Below are positions 1-7,367 of a stretch of DNA of 64,000 nt, one piece after another. The notes under the pieces were generated by a model, which had not been told where the DNA came from, made no database searches, and worked only from the letters and a program-made list of their open reading frames with translations. The DNA comes from Chryseobacterium viscerum (GTDB taxonomy: Bacteria; Bacteroidota; Bacteroidia; Flavobacteriales; Weeksellaceae), in NCBI RefSeq assembly GCF_002899945.2, contig NZ_PPEG02000003.1, positions 124,001 through 188,000 on the forward strand, read 5' to 3'. Position numbers and translations under genes: made by a program. Each line of letters opens with the position of its first letter. Within the stretch, counting starts at the first letter, position 1.

Positions 1-903
1 ACAAACAGACTTGTTGAAATCCACGGAGCGGAGAACGTTGTCGCTTCAGGATTGGACAGATGGCAGGAAGGAATTACTTCCGCCGGACACTATGAAAGAA
101 TGGACGTTACCAACACTCAGTTGGTAAGACAGGTGATCCATGATTATGAAATTACGACAGTGTACCACTTAGCTTCGCTTTTATCCGGGACTTCGGAAAA
201 GCAGCCTATTTTCGCGTGGAAACTGAATCTTGAACCACTGCTTCATTTTTGTGAAGTGGCGAAAGAAGGGCTTCTTAAAAAGATCTTCTGGCCGAGTTCT
301 ATTGCTGTATTTGGAAAAGGAATTCCAAAACATGACGTAGGACAGGATGTAGTGTTGAATCCAACAACTGTTTACGGAATTTCGAAAATGGCAGGGGAGA
401 AGTGGTGTGAATACTATTTCGATAAATATGGGGTGGATGTAAGAAGTATCAGATATCCTGGATTGATCTCATGGAAAACTCCTGCAGGGGGTGGAACGAC
501 TGACTATGCTGTTGAGATTTTTTACAAGGCAATAGAAGATGGAAAATATACAAGTTTCATTTCTGAAGATACAGGAATGCCGATGTTGTATATGGATGAT
601 GCCATCAATGCAACTCTTAAATTGATGGATGCTCCAAAAGAAAGTGTAACGGTTCGTTCTTCTTATAATTTGGGTGGAATGTCTTTTACTCCAAAAGAAT
701 TGTCAGAAGAAATCAAGAAAGAAATTCCTGATTTTGCCATCGATTATAAGCCAGATTTCAGACAGGCAATTGCAGATTCATGGCCAGCTTCTATTGATGA
801 TTCAGTCGCTAAAAAAGACTGGGGATTGACGTATGATTTCGGAATTTCTGAAATGACAAAGGACATGATCAAGAATTTGAAAGTAAAATTAGGAAAGGAT
901 TAA
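1..903 (+). CDS. L-threonine 3-dehydrogenase, SDR/epimerase-type (5' truncated)
   Basis: The reading frame is open from the first base of the window, so the N-terminus with its Rossmann GxxGxxG loop lies outside. The visible 300 codons belong to the extended short-chain dehydrogenase family: the YGISK catalytic Tyr-x-x-x-Lys pair lies near bases 372-386, preceded by the WPSSIAVFG strand, with a VYHLASLLSG segment near base 160. This pattern matches the UDP-galactose-epimerase-like threonine dehydrogenases known from flavobacteria, which oxidise L-threonine to 2-amino-3-ketobutyrate with NAD in the cytosol. A plain sugar epimerase is the alternative. The TTG at base 52 is internal and not a real start. 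Confidence 0.8.
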   Translation, partial: TNRLVEIHGAENVVASGLDRWQEGITSAGHYERMDVTNTQLVRQVIHDYEITTVYHLASLLSGTSEKQPIFAWKLNLEPLLHFCEVAKEGLLKKIFWPSSIAVFGKGIPKHDVGQDVVLNPTTVYGISKMAGEKWCEYYFDKYGVDVRSIRYPGLISWKTPAGGGTTDYAVEIFYKAIEDGKYTSFISEDTGMPMLYMDDAINATLKLMDAPKESVTVRSSYNLGGMSFTPKELSEEIKKEIPDFAIDYKPDFRQAIADSWPASIDDSVAKKDWGLTYDFGISEMTKDMIKNLKVKLGKD

Positions 904-987
904 TTATATAAAGTAATACTTTAATTAGATATTTCTTTAACAATTGATTTTTAATATTTTATATAATTTATCTAAACTTTAATTTAA

Positions 988-1740
988 ATGGTATTATTGA
1001 CTTTTAACATCACATGTATTGAAGCTGAAGTGAAAAATGGCTCCCAAATTACCGATGAAGAGAGACTAAAAATTACAGAAGATAATACCAAAGCAATTCT
1101 TAGAATTTTAGATATTCATGATATCAAATCAAGTTTTTTTGTTGAGGTTTCCCTTACTGAAAAACTTCAGAATTTAATAAAAGCAATTTCATCCAAAGGG
1201 CATGAAATTGCTTTTTATAATAAAGACTCCAATCCTGAAGAAATTGAAAAAGCCAAAAAAAATATTCAGGATCTTCTGGAAAAACAGATCAGGGGAATTC
1301 GTCAGAAAGATGTAAAAGTTCCGCAGGAAAATTTGAAGCTGATGGAATTTAATTATGTCTCCAATATCGATAATGCGAATATTCTTTTCCCTTTCAAAAG
1401 ACTCAAAAGAGATACCGAAATTACAGAAGAGGATGGGCTGAGTATTGTTCCGGAAAGCATCTCTCCTTACAGCCAGCTGCCCTATAATGATTTTGTATTT
1501 CAGATCCTGCCGATGAAGTATTATCAGAATATGGTTTTGGAAACTTTGCAGAATGAAGAATTTGTTTTGATCTATCTAAACACCTGGCAGTTTACAGATT
1601 TTAAGAGATATCGTTTTGATATTCCTTTTTACCGAAGCTTATTTTCGGGCAAAAAAATGGAGGACAAATTAGATGCCCTCCTTACTTTTCTCAATGACAG
1701 GGAAATGGCTACTTCCCGTATGAAAGATTATATTTTTTAG
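988..1740 (+). CDS. Polysaccharide deacetylase-like protein, probably inactive
   Basis: This 250-residue cytosolic protein has no signal peptide. Its N-terminal half follows the NodB fold: LTFNI near residue 5 sits where the family has TFDDG, SSFFV near residue 49 matches the ATFFV strand, and KGHEIAFYNKD near residue 70 matches GHEIGNHTxxH. The metal-binding aspartate and both histidines are therefore replaced, which argues against classical zinc-dependent deacetylation. I infer a degenerate member used for something else. The stop codon TAG is the first unit of a repeat element that fills the space to the convergent phosphoesterase gene. Confidence 0.55.
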   Translation: MVLLTFNITCIEAEVKNGSQITDEERLKITEDNTKAILRILDIHDIKSSFFVEVSLTEKLQNLIKAISSKGHEIAFYNKDSNPEEIEKAKKNIQDLLEKQIRGIRQKDVKVPQENLKLMEFNYVSNIDNANILFPFKRLKRDTEITEEDGLSIVPESISPYSQLPYNDFVFQILPMKYYQNMVLETLQNEEFVLIYLNTWQFTDFKRYRFDIPFYRSLFSGKKMEDKLDALLTFLNDREMATSRMKDYIF

Positions 1741-1880
1741 GTGATAGGTGATAGGTGATAGGTTGCAGATATTAGGTTGCAGGGATTAGGTTGCAGGGAT
1801 TAGGGAGAAAATTCAAGGTTTAATGTTATGTAGCACGTAACTTGCACCCCGAATCTCGCATCCCGAAGCCTGGACCTCTA
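1738..1880. repeat. Skewed intergenic repeat element between two convergent stop codons
   Basis: The left part is a purine-rich tandem array (TAGGTGA repeated three times, then TAGGTTGCAGGGAT units) and the right part is pyrimidine-rich (CCCCGAATCTCGCATCCCG), separated by TTAATGTT. The array begins with the TAG stop of the plus-strand gene, and the other end touches the stop of the minus-strand phosphoesterase, so the element fills the whole gap. The same layout recurs at 30350-30589 and 47587-47809. Confidence 0.75.
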
Positions 1881-3083
1881 ACTCAGCTCAAAAAGAGTAA
1901 TCTCCGGTAATACACCCACTCTTCCCGGGTATCCCAATACACCAAATCCTCTGTTTACATACAGTAGTTTTCCTTCACTTTCATATAAATCTGCCCATTT
2001 TGGGTAACGGTATTGTACCGGTGACCATTTTACATTTTTAAGATCTAAACCAAACTGCATTCCATGTGTGTGTCCGGAAAGGGTCAGGTGGATGTTTGAA
2101 GGGTGCTTTTTTACTACATAATCAAAGTGGGTAGGGTCATGGCTCATTAAGATCTTAGTAGCAGATTCAGGAACGCCTTTTAAAGCATCGTCAATTTTAC
2201 CAAACTGCGGAAAAGGTTTTAAACCCCAGTTTTCGACGCCTAAAATGTAGAGTTTCTCGCCATTTTTTTCAATTACCCTGTGTTCATTTCTTAACATATC
2301 AAAACCAGCCTGCTTTTCATAATCGATCAGGGTGTCCAGATTTTTCTTTTTAGCATCAGGGGATCCCCAGGTTACGTAATCTCCATAATCGTGGTTTCCT
2401 AGGACGGCAAGTTTACCATCTTTAGCCTGAATTTTTGAGAATAAAGGAATAAAAGGTTTGAACTCATCCGCCACATTATTCACCATGTCTCCGGTAAATA
2501 ATACCAGATCGGGCTTCTGTTCGTTGATCAGATCAATAGCGTGCTGTAATTTGCTTGGATCAGAGAAACTTCCGCTATGAACATCAGAAATCTGAATGAT
2601 TTTGTATCCTTTGAAGCTTTTTGGAAGGTTGGCGAAATTAACTCTTACTCTTCTTACGGTGTGGCGATATTTACCAAAAGTAATTCCGTCTATGAAAAGA
2701 GCCGAAAGAACGCCTCCCATTCCCAAACCTACAATGCTCAGAAACTTCCTCCTTTCCGGGAAGAAATTTTCCGATGGTTGGGCAAAACCTATCAGATAGC
2801 CTCCAATTCGGATGATATCATCAATTAATAAAAACAGAATCACGAAAACTTTTGGAAGGATGAAAATTAAAAATAATGAAATCATGATCTGAGCCCTTAC
2901 CATACTTCGGTCTGACCTTTGGTAATGAGTGACTTCATAGGCGAAAATTCCATACACGGCTAACGAAATTACCCAATATCCGATTTTGATCCAGGAATTG
3001 TCAGTAAGAGTTCTGATAGCCTGATAAATATACACTTCCAAAAACAGGAAGATTCCCGCGATGATTAAAAAATTCTTTTGCAT
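1878..3083 (-). CDS. Membrane-anchored metallophosphoesterase
   Basis: The protein has 401 residues. Four hydrophobic segments occupy roughly residues 5-130, followed by a calcineurin-like phosphoesterase domain. Metal-binding motifs are clear: DVH at 167-169, GDM at 198-200, GNHD at 229-232 and SGHTHG near 337. The architecture resembles YkuE/YaeI-type phosphoesterases, thought to act on lipid or nucleotide phosphodiesters at the membrane; the substrate cannot be read from sequence. It lies downstream of the KAS III-like gene on the same strand, but a hairpin terminator between them suggests separate transcripts. Confidence 0.88.
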   Translation of the reverse strand: MQKNFLIIAGIFLFLEVYIYQAIRTLTDNSWIKIGYWVISLAVYGIFAYEVTHYQRSDRSMVRAQIMISLFLIFILPKVFVILFLLIDDIIRIGGYLIGFAQPSENFFPERRKFLSIVGLGMGGVLSALFIDGITFGKYRHTVRRVRVNFANLPKSFKGYKIIQISDVHSGSFSDPSKLQHAIDLINEQKPDLVLFTGDMVNNVADEFKPFIPLFSKIQAKDGKLAVLGNHDYGDYVTWGSPDAKKKNLDTLIDYEKQAGFDMLRNEHRVIEKNGEKLYILGVENWGLKPFPQFGKIDDALKGVPESATKILMSHDPTHFDYVVKKHPSNIHLTLSGHTHGMQFGLDLKNVKWSPVQYRYPKWADLYESEGKLLYVNRGFGVLGYPGRVGVLPEITLFELS

Positions 3084-3092
3084 GTTCTGGTC

Positions 3093-3130
3093 AAAAAAAG
3101 CACAAAGAAAAACTTCCCTGTGCTTTTTAT
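3093..3130 (-). terminator. Rho-independent terminator of the KAS III-like gene
   Basis: AAAAAGCACA and TGTGCTTTTT pair around a short loop, and on the minus strand the hairpin runs into a T tract. It ends the KAS III-like transcript about 25 bases after its stop. Confidence 0.75.
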
Positions 3131-3152
3131 ATTTTTTGTTTATTAAATATTA

Positions 3153-4220
3153 TTAAGGAAATCTGTAAACGATAGCATTGATGTTCATTCCGGCACCTAC
3201 CGAAGTCATAACAACGTTACCTTTTTCTTTAAACGATTGACCTGCCATTTTTCCTTTAATTATTAAATCATACATGGTAGGAATGGTTGCTACAGATGTA
3301 TTTCCAAGGTCCTGAATGGTCATTGGAGAGATGGCGTGATCGTATTCTTTCACATCATAAAGTCTGTGAAGTCTTTCAATCATCGCGTAATCCATTTTAG
3401 CGTTAGCCTGGTGGATTAAGATTTTGTCTATATCTTCAATAGAAAGACCTGCATCTGTAATGGTATCTTTAATAGCATCCGGTACATTTTTAAGAGCGTA
3501 TTCGTAAATCTTTCTTCCTAACATTCTTACATAAAGGCGCTTCTGATCTGCTTCTTTATTGATGGAAGGCTGATTTTCAAGGTAATTTAATTCCGGTCCG
3601 TTATCGCAAATCGTGTTGTGGGCAATAATTCCTACATTCTCTTCGTCTGTTGCTTTTACCACTACTGCTCCGGCACCATCAGCAAAGATCATTCTGTTTC
3701 TGTCATAGGGATCTGTTACTCTGCTTAAAGTTTCAGCGCCGATGACAAGAATGGTTTTGGCAACCTTAGCTTTAATTAAATTATCAGATAAAATCATAGC
3801 TTCTACCCATCCAGGACATCCGAAAACCATATCATACGTTACGCATTTTCTGTTTTTGATCCCCAGTTTATTCTTCACTCTTGCTGCCATTGTTGGCATG
3901 AAGTCAGCGTATCCGTTTTCAGTAACTTCTCCGAAATTACTTGCATAGATAATGTAATCTAAATCTTCACCATCTACTTTTGCATCTTCAAGGGCAATTT
4001 TTGCAGCTTCATAACCGATTTGTGAGTTGGAAAGATCATCCTCAATGAACCTCCTGTTTTCGATTTCTGTAATCTCTACAAATTTCGCAATGGTCTCTTC
4101 CACAGGCTTTTCAATCTTTACTCCGTCTTCAGTATAGAACTCGGAATTCATAAAGTAATCTCTACCAATAACTCTGTTCGGGATATAAGATCCAGAGCCA
4201 ATAATGATCGTATTCGGCAT
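3153..4220 (-). CDS. 3-oxoacyl-ACP synthase III family protein
   Basis: This 355-residue condensing enzyme of the thiolase superfamily keeps the KAS III triad: Cys135 in VFGCPGW, His270 in LIHQANAK and Asn307 in LGNTSVAT. Enzymes of this family join an acyl-CoA or acyl-ACP starter with malonyl-ACP by decarboxylative condensation. The sequence around the triad differs from housekeeping FabH (GNTSVAT instead of GNTSAAS, and an insert near residues 23-40), so a role in a special fatty acid, aryl-polyene or resorcinol product is possible but unproven. A TAACTTTG box 27 bases upstream fits its own promoter. Confidence 0.85.
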   Translation of the reverse strand: MPNTIIIGSGSYIPNRVIGRDYFMNSEFYTEDGVKIEKPVEETIAKFVEITEIENRRFIEDDLSNSQIGYEAAKIALEDAKVDGEDLDYIIYASNFGEVTENGYADFMPTMAARVKNKLGIKNRKCVTYDMVFGCPGWVEAMILSDNLIKAKVAKTILVIGAETLSRVTDPYDRNRMIFADGAGAVVVKATDEENVGIIAHNTICDNGPELNYLENQPSINKEADQKRLYVRMLGRKIYEYALKNVPDAIKDTITDAGLSIEDIDKILIHQANAKMDYAMIERLHRLYDVKEYDHAISPMTIQDLGNTSVATIPTMYDLIIKGKMAGQSFKEKGNVVMTSVGAGMNINAIVYRFP

Positions 4221-4246
4221 TCGTTTATATGATTTTTTTAAAGATG

Positions 4247-4254
4247 CAAAGTTA
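4247..4254 (-). promoter_or_regulatory. -7 box of the KAS III-like gene
   Basis: The minus strand reads TAACTTTG, a perfect TAnnTTTG box of the Bacteroidota primary sigma factor, placed to start RNA about 20 bases before the ATG at 4220. The -33 element is weak. Confidence 0.55.
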
Positions 4255-4321
4255 ATAATTAATATTAATAACAGAGAATTAAAAATATTATTAAATTTGC
4301 AAAAATTGTACTTTACAATCT

Positions 4322-4891
4322 ATGAAAAACAACTCGTCCTTAAAAGGCTTACTTATTGCAGCTGTGGCGTTTATCGTTGCCTTTGGGATCTACTTCCTTT
4401 TTTTAGCCAAGAAGAATTATTATGTGGTAGATAATCCTACCCCGAATACGTATTACTTTAAGATCAATAACGGATCTGAAGGCGTGATTTCAGCGGGGCA
4501 GTATGTGCATGTGGATTTGAATAAAGGTAAAAACTCTATTCAGGTTTTTGATCAGAATAAGAAAATGCTGTACGATTCGGCATTTGAAGTGAATAAACTT
4601 CGTGGTCTGATCAATATTACCCATCAGGATTACTACGTAAACGAACAGTATTACGGATATAATCTTAAAAAAGATTCGTTATTGGCGAAGCTTGACAAAA
4701 CAGTCATTGACGGAAAAGATTATTACGGAGGAGCAAAACGCTTCAACAAGCTTTATACAGAAGGTTTTTACTACAATGTAGATGAAGACTATGATAAAGT
4801 GATCAAGAATATCCAGAAAGTGGAATCAAGATCTAAGATCTTCAGGAAGCAGGATTACCTAAATTATTACAAAGAATATTACAAGTTTTAA
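4322..4891 (+). CDS. Hypothetical membrane-anchored protein
   Basis: I do not recognise this 189-residue protein. One hydrophobic segment near residues 9-29 anchors it, with the remainder presumably outside the cytoplasm and rich in tyrosine, lysine and asparagine. It sits three bases upstream of menG in the same direction, so the two are probably co-transcribed with porT behind them. A TAAATTTG box at 4292-4299 is a plausible promoter for the group. Confidence 0.7.
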   Translation: MKNNSSLKGLLIAAVAFIVAFGIYFLFLAKKNYYVVDNPTPNTYYFKINNGSEGVISAGQYVHVDLNKGKNSIQVFDQNKKMLYDSAFEVNKLRGLINITHQDYYVNEQYYGYNLKKDSLLAKLDKTVIDGKDYYGGAKRFNKLYTEGFYYNVDEDYDKVIKNIQKVESRSKIFRKQDYLNYYKEYYKF

Positions 4892-4894
4892 GTT

Positions 4895-5626
4895 TTGACA
4901 AAAGATATCACCAAAGTTACTCCCTACAATTCAGAGGCTACAAAAAAGAGCCAGGTAGAGGATATGTTCGACAACATTGCACCGAAGTACGACCTTCTGA
5001 ACCATGTTTTATCCATGAAAATTGACGTTTTGTGGAGAAATAAACTGGTAAGATGGATGAAAAATGATAATCCGCAGGAAGTGCTGGATGTGGCTACAGG
5101 AACGGGAGATCTGGCAATTACCATTGAAAAAGGAACCGGTTCTAAGGTAGTTGGTTTAGATTTATCACAACAAATGCTGAATGTTGGCGTTATTAAAATA
5201 AAAAAACTTAAATTAGACGGCAAAATTTCCATGCAAAAAGGAGATGCTGAAAATCTACCTTTCGAGGACAATAGATTTGATGCTGTTTCCGTTGCATTTG
5301 GAGTAAGGAATTTTGAAAACCTTCCCAAAGGTTTAGCAGAGTTAAGAAGAGTAGTTAAAGATAACAAAAGTGTTTATATACTGGAGTTTTCAAAGGTTGA
5401 GGGTTTCATGGGGCCATTTTATATGTTTTATTTTAAAAATATATTACCTGCCATTGGCAAGTTGGTTTCTAAGGATAGTAGGGCGTATACATACCTTCCG
5501 GATTCTGTAAATGCTTTTCCTTTCGGGGAGAAGATGAAGCAAATTCTTTTAGATACGGGATTTAAGAAAGTTGAATATAAAAAATTAAGTTTAGGTATAG
5601 CCACAATTTATAAAGCAACAAAGTAA
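4895..5626 (+). CDS. menG: Demethylmenaquinone methyltransferase
   Basis: This 243-residue UbiE/MenG-family enzyme adds the final methyl group of menaquinone from S-adenosylmethionine. Diagnostic segments are FDNIAPKYDLLNH near residue 25, the SAM loop DVATGTGDLA near residue 66, and VAFGVRNFENLPKGL near residue 134. It begins with TTG three bases after the upstream stop; no in-frame ATG fits the conserved N-terminus, so TTG is preferred. porT follows after three bases. Flavobacteria rely on menaquinone, so the MenG role is more likely than the ubiquinone role. Confidence 0.93.
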   Translation: MTKDITKVTPYNSEATKKSQVEDMFDNIAPKYDLLNHVLSMKIDVLWRNKLVRWMKNDNPQEVLDVATGTGDLAITIEKGTGSKVVGLDLSQQMLNVGVIKIKKLKLDGKISMQKGDAENLPFEDNRFDAVSVAFGVRNFENLPKGLAELRRVVKDNKSVYILEFSKVEGFMGPFYMFYFKNILPAIGKLVSKDSRAYTYLPDSVNAFPFGEKMKQILLDTGFKKVEYKKLSLGIATIYKATK

Positions 5627-5629
5627 CCT

Positions 5630-6412
5630 ATGAATAAATTTCTATTAAAAGCACTGGTTTTAACCTCAGTAAATGTTGCCGTCTTTGCAAACGCGCAATT
5701 CAGAACCCGAAACAGAATGGATAAGTTGGAAGATTTCGACGAGCAGAAATTTAGTTGGGGGTTTTATTTGAACGGGAACAGACTGGATTACCGCATTGTT
5801 TTGCATCCAAAATATGGGATGAATGATAATGAAAACCTTGTCACATCCAAGGAAAGTTATAGTTTCGGTGCCGGGCTTATTGCAAAATGGAGACTGAACG
5901 ATTATCTTGATGTAAGGATAGAACCGGGGTTACAGTTTGCACAAAGACAGTTGACTTTTAATACTCAATCCAATGACATCTATGCAGGGGGATCTTTGAC
6001 GAATCCTGCTTTTATGCCGTTCCCTTTACAGGAAAAGGATAGAGTAAGAGAAATTAAATCTACTTTGATTGATATTCCGGTACTTTTGGAACTTCATGGG
6101 CAAAGATGGTACAATTCAAGGCCTTACGTTGCAGCAGGGGTGAACTATGTAGTAAACCTTCAGTCTAATGCAACTTCTACAGATGACAATATGCAGGGAA
6201 TCTACAGATCTACAACGCATAATTTTGCTTGGTCTGCAGAGATGGGAATTCAGTTCTATTTCAACAAGTTTAAACTGACTCCTGCCATCAGAGGAACATT
6301 CTTCATGAATAATGAGAAAGTGGCGGATAACGCGACTACACCTCCTTACTGGGCTTCTGCAATTTCTACGTTACAGACAAGAGCAGTAATGTTCGTTCTG
6401 AAATTTGAATAA
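5630..6412 (+). CDS. porT: PorT-family outer-membrane beta-barrel protein (type IX secretion)
   Basis: The 260-residue protein has a signal peptide ending near ANA|QF (residues 1-22) and alternating beta strands typical of a small barrel. The segment FSWGFYLNGNRLDYRI near residue 40 matches the PorT family, required for type IX protein secretion and gliding in this phylum. A position directly after ubiE/menG is the usual one for flavobacterial porT. The window also encodes a type IX cargo, the LPMO at 34371. A general outer-membrane beta-barrel protein is the conservative reading. Confidence 0.8.
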   Translation: MNKFLLKALVLTSVNVAVFANAQFRTRNRMDKLEDFDEQKFSWGFYLNGNRLDYRIVLHPKYGMNDNENLVTSKESYSFGAGLIAKWRLNDYLDVRIEPGLQFAQRQLTFNTQSNDIYAGGSLTNPAFMPFPLQEKDRVREIKSTLIDIPVLLELHGQRWYNSRPYVAAGVNYVVNLQSNATSTDDNMQGIYRSTTHNFAWSAEMGIQFYFNKFKLTPAIRGTFFMNNEKVADNATTPPYWASAISTLQTRAVMFVLKFE

Positions 6413-6436
6413 AAAAATATTTCATTAAAAATACAC

Positions 6437-6463
6437 AGGAGGGGCATTAGCACCTCCTTTTTT
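6437..6463 (+). terminator. Terminator after porT
   Basis: AGGAGG pairs with CCTCCT around a ten-base loop and is followed by TTTTTTG. It separates the menG-porT unit from the zapA unit. Confidence 0.7.
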
Positions 6464-6494
6464 GTTGGTATATCAAAATATAGAGCGTTTTATT

Positions 6495-6524
6495 TTTGTT
6501 AGTGTTATTATTTTTTTATTTTTG
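6495..6524 (+). promoter_or_regulatory. Promoter of the coiled-coil/zapA unit
   Basis: TTTG at 6495-6498 and TAttTTTG at 6517-6524 are separated by 18 bases, matching the Bacteroidota promoter. Transcription would start near 6530, ruling out any translation start before that point and supporting the ATG at 6552. Confidence 0.7.
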
Positions 6525-6551
6525 CTTCTAGTTAGAATATACAAACCTGAA

Positions 6552-6854
6552 ATGCTTCAAGATTTAGAAAACAATTTTTCAGAATTAGAGCGAAAGATTT
6601 TGGCTCTGCAAAAGAACTATAAAAATCTTACTGAAAATTTAAAAGAATTAAATAGTGAGCATGAAGAGTTGAAGAAGAAGTATGATGAAGAAAGGAGAAG
6701 AAATCAGGTATTAGCAGAAGAACAAAAAAATATAAAACTTTATTCAGCAATATCAGGAAATCCTGAACACAATAGATTAATGAAAAACCATATCAACCGA
6801 TTGGTAAAAGAAATTGATTTCTGTATTGCTCAGCTTCAAAACAGTGGATTATAA
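6552..6854 (+). CDS. Small coiled-coil protein upstream of zapA
   Basis: From the ATG at 6552 this gives 100 residues, almost entirely heptad-patterned and charged (leucine, glutamate and lysine rich up to about residue 65), followed by a short helical tail. An open frame extends upstream to 6462 and would add a hydrophobic stretch, but it runs through the promoter and is rejected. Its stop overlaps the zapA start in TAATG, so the two are translationally coupled. Size, coiled coil and context suggest a ZapB-like division-ring partner; this is inference, since no family signature is visible. Confidence 0.75.
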   Translation: MLQDLENNFSELERKILALQKNYKNLTENLKELNSEHEELKKKYDEERRRNQVLAEEQKNIKLYSAISGNPEHNRLMKNHINRLVKEIDFCIAQLQNSGL

Positions 6855-7141
6855 TGGAGATAAGGAGAATAACCGTCAACATTGCAGGAAGAGTATATCC
6901 GCTGAACGTACCGGCAGCAGAGGAAGAAACTTTGCGTAAAGTAGGGAAGCAGATCGAGAATATGATTAAAGATTTTGAACAAAACTTCGATGTAAGAGAT
7001 AAACAAGATGCTTTGGCAATGTGTGCCCTAAAACTGGGAACCAATGCAGAAGTAGTTTCTCTTAACTACGAAAAAAATATTAATTCTACCAACGAAAGAT
7101 TAGTGCAGATTAATCAATCGTTGAATGAAGTCGGGAAATAG
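6854..7141 (+). CDS. zapA: Cell division protein ZapA
   Basis: The 95 residues match ZapA: the N-terminal IRRITVNIAGRVYPLNVP strand segment, then EEETLRKVGKQIENMI and DKQDALAMCALKL helices, and a C-terminal coiled coil. ZapA bundles FtsZ filaments at mid-cell. The order zapA, 6S-type RNA, next gene echoes the zapA-ssrS arrangement of proteobacteria. The start overlaps the preceding stop by one base. Confidence 0.88.
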   Translation: MEIRRITVNIAGRVYPLNVPAAEEETLRKVGKQIENMIKDFEQNFDVRDKQDALAMCALKLGTNAEVVSLNYEKNINSTNERLVQINQSLNEVGK

Positions 7142-7162
7142 ATTTTTTTCCTGAGAAATTAC

Positions 7163-7330
7163 TGCCTACAATAATTCTAACACATTAAAGGTAAACTCAA
7201 CGCTAAACAATTACCGAACAAATGTCCATCGAATGGCGTGCCGGATTCCGGATTACAGACAGTGGAAATCAGTTCAAATCGTGTTGATTAGGAGTTTACT
7301 CTCAATCCCTGGATTATTGTAGGCTTTTTT
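7163..7330 (+). ncRNA. ssrS: 6S-Flavo-like regulatory RNA
   Basis: The 226-base gap between zapA and rny folds into a long rod. GCCTACAATAATT (7164-7176) pairs with GGATTATTGTAGGC (7311-7324) as closing stem. An open bubble (about 7177-7189 against 7301-7310) is followed by a second stem, GGTAAACTC (7190-7198) with GAGTTTACT (7292-7300), and an apical part with a CCGGATTCCGG hairpin. A T tract follows the closing stem directly. Closing stem, single-stranded bubble and terminal hairpin are the hallmark of 6S RNA, which sequesters RNA polymerase, and a flavobacterial class (6S-Flavo) is known. A match to that covariance model was not run. Confidence 0.75.
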
Positions 7331-7367
7331 ATTTGGATATGAAGACAATTAAAACTCAATATATATT

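Noticed and set aside
1741..1877. CRISPR-like array
   Set aside because: Units are 7-14 bases, degenerate and contiguous without unique spacers; no cas genes are present.
6462..6551. Upstream extension of the coiled-coil gene giving a transmembrane helix
   Set aside because: The extension starts at TTG and runs through a good TTTG/TAnnTTTG promoter; the hydrophobic residues are a by-product of T-rich promoter sequence.
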